A stretch of 17,462 nt of DNA from Candidatus Iainarchaeum sp. (GTDB lineage: Archaea; B1Sed10-29; WALL01; JAGHAM01). Below, in pieces: positions 8,697 to 17,177 of this stretch. Made by a program: the position numbers and the translations under genes. Numbering within the stretch: position 1 is the stretch's first letter; each line of letters begins with the position of its first letter. The notes below the pieces were generated by a model that was given only the letters and a program-made list of their open reading frames with translations, searched no databases and was not told the DNA's origin. The DNA is taken from positions 1 to 17,462 of the forward strand of contig JAGHAM010000010.1 of the NCBI GenBank assembly GCA_021161465.1. The letters are read 5' to 3'.

Positions 8697-9664
8697 TTTT
8701 TCCACTCCTCAACTTTTGGAATCCCACTAAGTTTTTTGTTACTTTTTTTGATTTCTGCGGTTCCACCTGTTAATATCACAAAAGCATCCTCCAACGTGGC
8801 TTTTCTAACATTCACATTTGTAAGTTCCTCACCTATCTTTTGTGAGTATTTTATTATTTTTGGCAAGATGGCTTCAGCTTCGAAAGTTTTGATACGCAAG
8901 GTCTTGTACACAATGTCTACACTAGTTACATCTGGAATTATCTCTGAGAATTTCAGGAGCGCGTCGAGTTGGCCTGATTTGGTTTCAATTTCTATTACAT
9001 CTTCTCCAGCAGAATCTCTTAATTCATCAGGAGAGCCGATAGCTGCAACAACACCTTTGGTAATTATCGCAACCCGGTCGCAAAGCATATCTGCTTCGTC
9101 CATGTAATGTGTGGTTATTATAATGGTTACCCCTCTGTTATGTATATCTCTAATTATTTTCCATACAAGGCGCCTGGATTCTGGGTCGAGTCCAACAGTC
9201 GGTTCATCCATAATTAAAAGCTTTGGCTCGTGCATTATAGAGCAGCCAATGTTGAGCCTTTTCCTCATGCCGCCAGACAGGGTTTTGGTTAGGGCGTTTT
9301 TCTTGTTCTTAAGCCCAAGCATGGTTATTAACTGATTTGATACCTTGTTTAGTTTGTCTTTTGAGACGCCATACAAGCTTCCAAAAAACATAAGATTTTC
9401 TTTTACTGTTAGTTCATTGTAAAGGCTGTCATCTTGCGGGACTATCCCAATTAGTTTTCTATCAACAGGTTTGCCAAACAGGGAGACAGTTCCCCCATTG
9501 CTCTTTACTGTTCCTGGGATTATCTTGATTAAAGTGCTTTTTCCCGCCCCGTTTGGACCAAGCAAACCAAACAATTCTCCCTCGTGCACAGAAAAGGATA
9601 CTCCATTGAGGGCATGCAATTTGCCGTAGTCTTTTCTTAAGTCCTTTACCACCAGTGCTTCCAT
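8693..9664 (-). CDS. ABC transporter ATP-binding protein (DrrA/CcmA-like)
   Basis: The cytoplasmic ATPase that powers the permease encoded directly downstream. From ATG 9664 it has 323 residues and a complete nucleotide-binding domain: Walker A GPNGAGKST at 36-44, Q-loop VPQDD with Gln77, signature LSGGMRKR at 129-136, Walker B LLIMDE ending at Asp153/Glu154, D-loop GLD, and His186 in THYMDEAD. The extra C-terminal part after about residue 215 is the DUF4162-like regulatory region common in drug and lipid exporters. A TTG one codon upstream is a less likely start. The stop overlaps the permease ATG by four bases, so the pair is a two-gene operon with probable translational coupling. It is divergent from DUF211. 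Confidence 0.93.
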   Translation of the reverse strand: MEALVVKDLRKDYGKLHALNGVSFSVHEGELFGLLGPNGAGKSTLIKIIPGTVKSNGGTVSLFGKPVDRKLIGIVPQDDSLYNELTVKENLMFFGSLYGVSKDKLNKVSNQLITMLGLKNKKNALTKTLSGGMRKRLNIGCSIMHEPKLLIMDEPTVGLDPESRRLVWKIIRDIHNRGVTIIITTHYMDEADMLCDRVAIITKGVVAAIGSPDELRDSAGEDVIEIETKSGQLDALLKFSEIIPDVTSVDIVYKTLRIKTFEAEAILPKIIKYSQKIGEELTNVNVRKATLEDAFVILTGGTAEIKKSNKKLSGIPKVEEWKK

Positions 9665-9670
9665 CAATCA

Positions 9671-9697
9671 AGATTATATACTACTTCAATAAAAGAG
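9671..9697. promoter_or_regulatory. Overlapping divergent promoters, ABC ATPase and DUF211
   Basis: Reading +, TTATATACT at 9673-9681 is placed to start a transcript near 9702, giving a leader of about 10-16 bases before the DUF211 start. Reading -, TTTTATTG at about 9694-9687 is centred about 27 bases before the ATPase ATG at 9664, consistent with a leaderless transcript. The two boxes lie side by side, so the promoters would compete for the same DNA. Inferred from spacing only. Confidence 0.4.
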
Positions 9698-9711
9698 TTA
9701 CTAACCAAGTG

Positions 9712-10002
9712 ATGGAAATGAACATAAAGAAGATTGTTATTGATGTGCTAAAGCCGCATGAGCCAAACATAATAGAATACTCAAAGGCTTTGAGCGAGTT
9801 GAACGGGGTTGATGGTGTCACCATCCGTTCTGTTGAGATAGATGAGAAGACAGAGAGTATTGAGATGAGCTTGGAAGGCGGCAACATAGACTTTGAAGAG
9901 GTTAAGAAAGTCGTGGAGTCTCTTGGAGGGTCTATACACTCTGTAGACCTGGTTTCGGCAGGGGTCAAGATTGTAGAGCCAGACAACATAAATGAGGGAT
10001 AA
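9712..10002 (+). CDS. DUF211 family protein
   Basis: A small soluble archaeal protein, 96 residues from ATG 9712 or 94 from ATG 9718. The family pattern is clear: KIVIDVLKPHEPNIIEYSKALSEL at the start, then GVDGV, a beta-alpha segment around DFEEVKKVVESLGG, and a closing IHSVDLVSAG strand. The alternation of strands and helices fits a ferredoxin-like fold. Members are widespread in archaea and have no firmly established function. The upstream in-frame ATG at 9655 would overlap the divergent ATPase gene and adds residues absent from the family, so I reject it. GTGATGG before ATG 9718 can act as a ribosome binding site. It is the first gene of a tight operon, and its end overlaps or abuts the VIT1-like gene. 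Confidence 0.88.
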   Translation: MEMNIKKIVIDVLKPHEPNIIEYSKALSELNGVDGVTIRSVEIDEKTESIEMSLEGGNIDFEEVKKVVESLGGSIHSVDLVSAGVKIVEPDNINEG

Positions 10003-10525
10003 CTTGATAGATAATTTTGTTCGTGGTTTGGTCGATGGCTCACTGTCAACGCTTGGCGTTGTTATAGGCGCGTCCACCGGTTCTGTCCAGATTATACTGG
10101 CTGCTGGTCTCGGTGGAACAGTGGCCAATGGAATTTCAAATATACTTGGTGCCTTCTCGGCTGAAAAAGCCGTAGCCTACGAGGAACTGAATGGAATAGA
10201 GAAAGCGATGGTCAAGAAAAACCTGAAAGGTTCCATCCTACAGAGGACGGTTGAAGGTGAGGTTGTAAAGGCAGGATTTGTAGATGGCGGGGCTACTATA
10301 GTTGGTGGGCTGATTCCTGTGATGCCATTCATTCTCCTGCCGTCGCAAGTGGCCTTGCCAGTATCTATAGCTTTGGTGCTGGTCCTTTTGTTCTTCCTTG
10401 GCGTTTATTTAGGTAAAGTCTCGAAGGAGAACCTTATCTTTTCTGGGACGAAGATGGTCATATACTCCATCGTCATAGCTGTTTTGGCTTATGCAATCCA
10501 GGCAGTCATAATCCCAACTACGTGA
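9992..10525 (+). CDS. VIT1/CCC1-like (TIGR00267-type) transporter, probable iron/manganese
   Basis: A 177-residue membrane protein of the VIT1/CCC1 superfamily, whose characterised members move Fe2+ or Mn2+. The first helix has the family motif FVRGLVDGSLSTLGVVIGAS. Five helices are predicted at about 15-35, 36-56, 100-118, 120-142 and 150-173. The stretch between helices 2 and 3 (57-97) has fewer acidic residues than the metal-binding domain of plant VIT1, as is usual in the short archaeal branch, so metal transport is inferred from family only. ATG 9992 overlaps the DUF211 end by 11 bases. TTG 10004, after GAGGGAT, is an alternative start that removes the overlap. The stop overlaps the GTG that opens the NFACT-R frame. 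Confidence 0.83.
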   Translation: MRDNLIDNFVRGLVDGSLSTLGVVIGASTGSVQIILAAGLGGTVANGISNILGAFSAEKAVAYEELNGIEKAMVKKNLKGSILQRTVEGEVVKAGFVDGGATIVGGLIPVMPFILLPSQVALPVSIALVLVLLFFLGVYLGKVSKENLIFSGTKMVIYSIVIAVLAYAIQAVIIPTT

Positions 10526-11373
10526 CTGGAATAAAGCATTTTAACTCTGCCGTTCAGAATGTATTCATGGAGCTTGAGCTTGACTTAACCAAAAGCGTGA
10601 CAGAGAATGCTAACTACTTCTATCAGCTTTCAAAGAAGTCCAAGAAGAAACTTGAGGGCTTGAAAAAAGCAATAGAGGAAACGAAGCGCGAGCTTGCGAG
10701 GAGAGAGGCCCTGGAGGAAAAGCCAAAGAAGCTTAGGAAGAAGCGCGAGCGCGACTGGTACGAGAAATACCACTGGTTCTTCACCTCAGATGGGTTCCTA
10801 GTTATAGCTGGGAGGGATGTGAAAACCAATACCGAGATTGTGAGGAAACACATGCAGAAAGGGGACCTATACTTCCACGCCGACATACACGGCGCGCCTT
10901 CTACGATAATAAAAGCAGAGGGAAAGGAGATTCCAGAGAGGAGTAAGCGTGAGGCTGCCGCGTTTGCAGGAGCGTTCTCAAAAGCGTTCTCAGCTGGGCT
11001 GCCTGTTGTTGATGTTTATGCTGTTAGGCCAGAGCAGGTCAAGACAGCTGCAAAGCCAGGAGAATTCTTGCCTAAGGGAGCTTTCGTCATAGAGGGCAAG
11101 CGGGAATGGTTCAAAAAGTCCTCGACAGTTGTGGCTGTCAGTTTCGACAAGGAAAAGAACAGGGTAGTGGCAGGACCCCCAGAAGCCATAGCAGGAAAGA
11201 GGCTCCTAGTTGGTCCGGGTGGGGTTCCGAAAGGAGAGCTCGCCAGAAAAGTGAAACATGAACTAGAGCAGCTTTACAAGACCGATATCGATGTTAATGA
11301 GGTCCTTCAGTTGCTACCATCTGGAGATGGACAGATACTAAAACTTTCAGAAAGGGAGGCGAAGGGCAGATGA
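10522..11373 (+). CDS. NFACT-R domain protein lacking NFACT-N (Rqc2/NEMF/RqcH-related)
   Basis: Contains the C-terminal half of Rqc2/NEMF/RqcH proteins, which bind the large ribosomal subunit and act on stalled nascent chains. Numbered from GTG 10522, residues 16-80 are a charged helical region (ELDLTKSVTENANYFYQ, then Lys/Glu-rich coiled coil). Residues about 82-200 form NFACT-R: YHWFFTSDGFLVIAGRD at 83-99 and DLYFHADIHGAPSTIIK at 115-131, matching the family. The C-terminal part ends with a short Gly-rich loop and helix. Full archaeal homologues are roughly 600-700 residues with an NFACT-N domain first; here it is absent and the preceding DNA is the VIT1 gene. GTG 10522 overlaps the VIT1 stop, while ATG 10567 would begin directly at the conserved helical region (268 residues). 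It lies inside a four-gene operon. Confidence 0.85.
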   Translation: MTGIKHFNSAVQNVFMELELDLTKSVTENANYFYQLSKKSKKKLEGLKKAIEETKRELARREALEEKPKKLRKKRERDWYEKYHWFFTSDGFLVIAGRDVKTNTEIVRKHMQKGDLYFHADIHGAPSTIIKAEGKEIPERSKREAAAFAGAFSKAFSAGLPVVDVYAVRPEQVKTAAKPGEFLPKGAFVIEGKREWFKKSSTVVAVSFDKEKNRVVAGPPEAIAGKRLLVGPGGVPKGELARKVKHELEQLYKTDIDVNEVLQLLPSGDGQILKLSEREAKGR

Positions 11374-11546
11374 AAAGCTTCTGGACTCTTGTGAGAGAGC
11401 CCAAGTTTGGTTTGTTCCTGGCAATGGCATTTCTCATATCTGGTTATGACTTGGCTTACGGCTCCAAGCTGATTGGTGCAATCTTCCTCGCGTTGATTTT
11501 TGGAAGTATTGCAATCAATCTCTGGATGACCAGGGGAAAGCGGTAG
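11370..11546 (+). CDS. Small two-helix membrane protein (58 residues)
   Basis: An unrecognised small protein that starts MKSFWTLVREPKFG and ends MTRGKR. Two hydrophobic stretches, about residues 14-30 and 34-52, are likely membrane helices, with basic residues at both ends that would place both termini in the cytoplasm. Its ATG overlaps the NFACT-R stop as ATGA, and GGGAGG lies about ten bases before it, so both coupling and a strong ribosome binding site support translation. It closes the DUF211 operon; the next gene is on the other strand with only two bases between. No family is recognised and function is unknown. Confidence 0.7.
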   Translation: MKSFWTLVREPKFGLFLAMAFLISGYDLAYGSKLIGAIFLALIFGSIAINLWMTRGKR

Positions 11547-11548
11547 AG

Positions 11549-11848
11549 TTACCTCCCCATCTTCCTCTCCTGTGCTCTTGAGAACCCTTTTGCCTTTAAT
11601 TCCTCTGGTGATATCTGAGCCATCCAGTAGTTCTCATGCTGGTCAACTATCATGACTTCAACTTTCTTCCCAAGTTTCTCCTTGCCAAATGCCCTGAGGT
11701 ACTGTTGAGTTGGGTCATGGTGCTTGTCAAGGATTATCACAGGTGTATCGAAGGCCCTGATTATATAACCACCATCTCTTCCCTCTTTCAAAATACCACT
11801 CATTTCGTACATGATGTATTTGGGGTATTTTTCTAAATAAATAGCCAT
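11549..11848 (-). CDS. Hypothetical soluble protein (99 residues)
   Basis: From ATG 11848 it begins MAIYLEKYPKYIMYEMSG and ends with a basic tail RAQERKMGR. The composition is that of a soluble alpha/beta protein: alternating strands (GGYIIRAFDTPVIILDK, KKVEVMIVDQ), a conserved-looking HHDPTQQYLRAFG turn, and a helical C-terminus (SPEELKAKGFSRAQE). I do not recognise the family. A longer reading from 11911 would run through the promoter region and into the divergent gene, so I reject it. The start has no clear ribosome binding site; a TATA-like box about 31 bases upstream suggests a nearly leaderless transcript. It converges with the small membrane protein gene. Confidence 0.65.
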   Translation of the reverse strand: MAIYLEKYPKYIMYEMSGILKEGRDGGYIIRAFDTPVIILDKHHDPTQQYLRAFGKEKLGKKVEVMIVDQHENYWMAQISPEELKAKGFSRAQERKMGR

Positions 11849-11873
11849 AACAAAAAACCTAAATACTCCTTTA

Positions 11874-11885
11874 ACTAAATTTATA
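11874..11885. promoter_or_regulatory. Shared near-palindromic TATA region for two divergent genes
   Basis: The perfect 8-base palindrome TAAATTTA at 11876-11883, within a slightly longer AT-rich box, lies between the divergent starts at 11848 (-) and 11902 (+). Its centre is about 31 bases from the first and 22 from the second. A single symmetric box could bind TBP in both directions. Spacing to the + gene is a little short, so a second site cannot be excluded. Confidence 0.38.
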
Positions 11886-11901
11886 CCCTTGGGGGATACA
11901 A

Positions 11902-12465
11902 ATGGATACAAACTTATGGATTACTGAATTGACTAAGCTAAGGAGAGAAAAAGACATATTCTTCGCAACTAGCCCGGAGTCGCCACTGGCTCCCGAGGAA
12001 AGGTCTTATTTCAGGAAGCTTTCATACTTTTCGCCAGACTCAGCATACAGATTTGAATTAACTCTACACGAGCACGAACAAAAAGAGCATATAGAGATAG
12101 AGGACACGGCCGGGCAAATAAGGGATTTTTTGAAGTGGGGCGAGTTTAGATTTGAGATTAACGGCGTTAAGTGTACACTTCAAGCGTATGCCAATGACCC
12201 TGTCCATGAGGGACTTTTTATACCATTCAAGGATGAGACGAATGGTATTGAAACCTATGGAGCGGGGCGGTATCTGGACCTTGGTTATGACAGAGACAGA
12301 ACCACAGATGGGAAGTGGGTTCTTGACTTTAACAAAGCATACAACCCTTGGTGCGCTTATAGCAATGATTATGCTTGTCCTTTTGTGCCACAGGAAAATC
12401 GCTTGGAGGTCTCAATACGGGCAGGCGAAAAAGGATATCGAAAGCCTGAAGCTTTCAAGCGCTAG
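11902..12465 (+). CDS. DUF1684 family protein
   Basis: A 187-residue soluble protein matching DUF1684. Family landmarks are the N-terminal KDIFFATSPESPL at 17-29, the FxxLxYFSPDSAYRF segment at 37-51, a central strand-rich region with GRYLDLGYD at 122-130, and the C-terminal block LDFNKAYNPWCAYSNDYACPFVPQENRL at 141-168 with Cys151 and Cys159, followed by the RAGEK signature. The Asn-Pro and Cys-rich block is the most conserved part of the family. Biochemical function is not established. DUF1684 is common in bacteria and haloarchaea, so horizontal acquisition is possible but unproved. GGGGGAT before the ATG can act as a ribosome binding site. The gene converges with radB, with four bases between the stops. 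Confidence 0.87.
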   Translation: MDTNLWITELTKLRREKDIFFATSPESPLAPEERSYFRKLSYFSPDSAYRFELTLHEHEQKEHIEIEDTAGQIRDFLKWGEFRFEINGVKCTLQAYANDPVHEGLFIPFKDETNGIETYGAGRYLDLGYDRDRTTDGKWVLDFNKAYNPWCAYSNDYACPFVPQENRLEVSIRAGEKGYRKPEAFKR

Positions 12466-12469
12466 CACC

Positions 12470-13117
12470 TTAGATGACGCCTTTTCCAACAATCTTGAAC
12501 TCAACTTCCTTGCCAGATTTCAGAAACTTGTGCTTTATCAGCTTGGCTTTTCTAGGTTCTTTTGTTATTTCTACGATAACCTTTGAACCGTATTTAAGCG
12601 TATCCCCACCTACAGGCTCAACGTGGCCGTTATCCATGTTTGTGTATACCTGGTTTGTTATAAGCACTGCTAGGTCTTTCTTCCTTGCAAGGTTCAGTAA
12701 CTCTCCCACCTGCCTGCCAAGTTCTTGGCTTAGTGGCCTGGGATTCTCCTGGTCCATTTCAAGGCGATAGTGGTAAACTATAGAGTCAACCACCACAAGC
12801 CCTATGTCATCAAGCTCCCACAAGCTTGAGATAATCTTTCCCTGCTCTCCAAAGCTCCCTGGTTCGAAAAGTATTATGCTGCTTAGGATTTTTTCCTTGT
12901 CCTTCCCTACCATCTGTTCAAGCCGCTTTTCTGAGAACCCACTCTCAGGGTCTATAAAGACAGCGCGCTTGCCCATCTTCACGGCGTTTATGCTGGCCTG
13001 TAGCGCTATGTTGGTTTTTCCAGAGCCAGGTGGCCCATATACCTGGGTTATGGTCCTTGCCCTTATTCCACCACCCATTAACTCATCAATACTGCAGTTT
13101 AGAGGAATACAGTTCAT
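12470..13117 (-). CDS. radB: DNA repair and recombination protein RadB
   Basis: A RadA/RecA paralogue found in euryarchaea and relatives, thought to help RadA-driven strand exchange. The protein has 215 residues, typical for RadB, and consists of the RecA core alone without the N-terminal helix-hairpin-helix domain of RadA. It starts IPLNCSIDELMGGGI, carries Walker A GPPGSGKT at 28-35, Walker B LVVVD at 107-111, the LGRQVGELLNLARKKDLAVLITNQVY segment, and a C-terminal basic strand-rich part. The ATG at 13117 matches the family start closely. AAGGG lies a few bases upstream. It is divergent from cdc48 and convergent with DUF1684. Confidence 0.94.
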   Translation of the reverse strand: MNCIPLNCSIDELMGGGIRARTITQVYGPPGSGKTNIALQASINAVKMGKRAVFIDPESGFSEKRLEQMVGKDKEKILSSIILFEPGSFGEQGKIISSLWELDDIGLVVVDSIVYHYRLEMDQENPRPLSQELGRQVGELLNLARKKDLAVLITNQVYTNMDNGHVEPVGGDTLKYGSKVIVEITKEPRKAKLIKHKFLKSGKEVEFKIVGKGVI

Positions 13118-13125
13118 AATACCCT

Positions 13126-15574
<2,449 letters not shown>

Positions 15575-15632
15575 TGCATATCTCTGCCAACCAGCGATAG
15601 CAGACAGATTCTACGGGTAATACAGCGCGCGT

Positions 15633-16208
15633 TTACAGGATTTCAAGAAGTATCATTGCGGGTATTGCCATAGCAACTAGCCACACAGGGACACTCCATT
15701 GCATCACTTTATAGCCATCCAGCGGTGGGATTGGTATCAAGTTGAACGCAGCCAGGAACAAGTTGATGTACGCACCCATTGTTCCTATGTAACCTATGAT
15801 GCTGTTAGGATAGGATAACATCAGGACCAGAAAGCCGATACCAACGATGATGTTCATCAGCGGACCTGCTATGGAGACGTACCCGTTTTCTCTTGTGCTA
15901 AGGACCCTACCACCAATGTAAACGGCTCCAGGGGCTGCAAACACGAACCTACCCCCTGTGAGTATAGCTAAACCAAGTGCTACAGCTAATCCCCAGAACC
16001 ATGCCCGAAATGCAGCCCAACAACCAAGCTTTCTTGCCACATACCTATGGGCAAGCTCGTGGAATATGAATCCTGTGCCCAATGTTAGCAGGACTATTGG
16101 GAATGAAATCATGAACTGGGGTAATCCAATCCATGCTGCATTCATGGAAAATGCAAGGCTAAGCGTAAACCACGATATCAACAAATGCGTTAACTCTGTG
16201 GAGTCCAT
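15633..16208 (-). CDS. Site-2 protease-like M50 family membrane metalloprotease
   Basis: A polytopic zinc protease that cuts substrates within or near the membrane. It has 191 residues with about six hydrophobic segments. The zinc-binding HELAH is at 50-54 inside the second helix. The third zinc ligand region NLIPIPPLDG lies at 156-165 with Asp164 in the penultimate helix region. Both motifs are in the expected order and spacing for the compact archaeal S2P group that lacks PDZ or CBS domains. The ATG at 16208 is preceded by GGTGAAAGG, a good ribosome binding site, and an A-rich TATA-like stretch lies about 42 bases upstream. It converges with cdc48 across a 58-base gap in which I see no gene or hairpin. 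Substrates are unknown; membrane-anchored regulators or signal-peptide remnants are usual in the family. Confidence 0.92.
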   Translation of the reverse strand: MDSTELTHLLISWFTLSLAFSMNAAWIGLPQFMISFPIVLLTLGTGFIFHELAHRYVARKLGCWAAFRAWFWGLAVALGLAILTGGRFVFAAPGAVYIGGRVLSTRENGYVSIAGPLMNIIVGIGFLVLMLSYPNSIIGYIGTMGAYINLFLAAFNLIPIPPLDGYKVMQWSVPVWLVAMAIPAMILLEIL

Positions 16209-16285
16209 TTTCCTTTCACCATTTGTGTGGGTTGTCTTTCACTTTTGTAGTTTTTATTTTTGATAGTTCTTTATCTGGTTTTTGC

Positions 16286-16435
16286 TTATCTATTCCTGAG
16301 CACGTGTTCAACATCTTTACTGTCCCCAAAATCATCTGGTTCTGATGCCCAATGGTTTATGAATACCCCAGTAAAGTTGTGCTCCTTTAGAATGTCAAGC
16401 CCTCTGATTAGTAGCACAGTCAATGCTCTTTTCAT
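16286..16435 (-). CDS. Probable small protein (49 residues), unknown
   Basis: A 49-residue frame starting MKRALTVLLIRGLDILKE and ending DVEHVLRNR. It looks protein-like: an amphipathic helix at about 2-19, a short strand GVFINHW, then an acidic helix. The opposite-strand frame over the same DNA is serine-rich, a composition seen in antisense shadows of real genes elsewhere in this window. AGTATTAAAC at 16470-16461 is a TATA-like box centred about 31 bases before the ATG, suggesting a nearly leaderless transcript. It ends 77 bases before the M50 protease gene on the same strand. No family is recognised; it could be a decayed or spurious frame. Confidence 0.4.
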   Translation of the reverse strand: MKRALTVLLIRGLDILKEHNFTGVFINHWASEPDDFGDSKDVEHVLRNR

Positions 16436-16500
16436 GTTCTCAGCTAAATAACATCCCCTGGTTTAATACTTTTTCCCAATTCTCCTGCCAAACGGAAAAA

Positions 16501-16550
16501 TTAAATACTTTCGCTTCGCAATTAAAACTACATCACTAAATGGGGGGAGG
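16501..16550 (+). promoter_or_regulatory. TATA-like box and ribosome binding site for the pilin-like pair
   Basis: TTAAATAC at 16501-16508 would start transcription near 16530, leaving a leader of about 24 bases that ends in GGGGGGAGG at 16542-16550, a very strong match to the anti-Shine-Dalgarno. It is only three bases from ATG 16554, which is a short spacing. This is one of the clearest promoter-plus-RBS units in the window. Confidence 0.5.
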
Positions 16551-16553
16551 TTG

Positions 16554-16754
16554 ATGGAAATTAAGATAGGACTTGAGAAGTTAGCTAGGGATAGCAAAGC
16601 TCAGGTGTCAGCAGAGCTGATACTTATCATGGCAGCAGTTCTTGCGGTGGCTATCCTGCTTGTGAAACAGCTCCAAGACACGGCAAAGTCTGGCTCGAAG
16701 AAGATAGATGAAAAGGCTGACAAGGTCTTTAAGGAAATAGACAAGATAAAGTAG
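16554..16754 (+). CDS. Small class III signal-peptide (pilin/archaellin-like) protein
   Basis: A 66-residue protein with a class III signal peptide. After a basic leader (residues 1-16) comes AQVSAE, with predicted cleavage before Gln17 and the required Glu at mature position 5 (Glu21), then a hydrophobic helix at 20-38. The remaining mature tail (39-66) is short, highly charged and helical (KKIDEKADKVFKEIDKIK), with no globular head. Known class III proteins form type IV pilus-like filaments after cleavage by an EppA/FlaK-type peptidase. Such a short tail fits a minor or thin-filament subunit. ATG 16554 follows GGGGGGAGG; TTG 16551 is a less likely start. It is followed 13 bases later by a second class III protein, so they form an operon. 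Confidence 0.8.
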   Translation: MEIKIGLEKLARDSKAQVSAELILIMAAVLAVAILLVKQLQDTAKSGSKKIDEKADKVFKEIDKIK

Positions 16755-16767
16755 TTCTGGGGAGAGC

Positions 16768-17148
16768 ATGAGGAATGCGCAGGTTTCATTAGAGTTCATG
16801 CTAGTTATGCTAGCACTGTTTGCCTTCCTGGCAGTGTGGCTTCCAGGCGTGTTGAGGACACGTTCATCAGTGGGTGTGCTGCTTGAGCGCTCTGAGATGG
16901 CGTTGCTGGCCGACAGGATAGCAGGGGCAGCCAACAGTGTCTGTTTGATGGGGCCAGGGAACGAAAAGAGCATCCAGGTGTTTTCACCGTCCAGGGCGCG
17001 TGTGTCTTCTAATGGGACGCATGTCACAGTGGGCAATTTCAGCAGGCGAGTTTATTGCAAAACCAACTCGGAGCTAGTTTTGGACGGGACAAGTTTTGTA
17101 TCTATGAGGAATAAGAACGGCGTAGTCTTGATGGCGCAAATGGCATAG
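16768..17148 (+). CDS. Class III signal-peptide pilin-like protein with small cysteine-containing head
   Basis: A 126-residue protein beginning MRNAQVSLEF: class III processing before Gln5, with Glu9 at mature position 5, then a hydrophobic helix at 9-26. The soluble part (about 30-126) is a helix followed by a beta-rich head. Cys59 and Cys97 could form one disulfide. One N-glycosylation sequon NGT lies at 82-84 and another, NFS, at 90-92. This is the layout of archaeal minor pilins and pilin-like extracellular subunits. GGGGAG sits a few bases before the ATG. It shares a transcript with the upstream small pilin-like protein, so the two may assemble together. No secretion ATPase or platform protein lies in the window. 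Confidence 0.8.
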   Translation: MRNAQVSLEFMLVMLALFAFLAVWLPGVLRTRSSVGVLLERSEMALLADRIAGAANSVCLMGPGNEKSIQVFSPSRARVSSNGTHVTVGNFSRRVYCKTNSELVLDGTSFVSMRNKNGVVLMAQMA

Positions 17149-17177
17149 TGGCTCCAACTCCGTTGCTAGGCTTGCAG

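Noticed and set aside
8059-8730. 223-residue + strand open frame
   Set aside because: Antisense shadow of the permease N-terminal part; serine and leucine-rich with no start signals.
12152-12586. 144-residue + strand frame overlapping DUF1684 and radB
   Set aside because: Out of frame with DUF1684, which has clear family motifs, and it runs into the radB C-terminus on the other strand.
12855-12870. GGTTCGAAA string resembling a tRNA T-loop
   Set aside because: It lies inside the radB coding sequence, and no acceptor, D or anticodon stem can be built around it.
15575-15632. Possible terminator between cdc48 and the M50 gene
   Set aside because: There is no oligo-T run and no convincing hairpin in the 58-base gap.
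16260-16451. 63-residue + strand frame
   Set aside because: Serine-rich composition typical of antisense shadows here; the opposite strand gives the more protein-like 49-residue frame.
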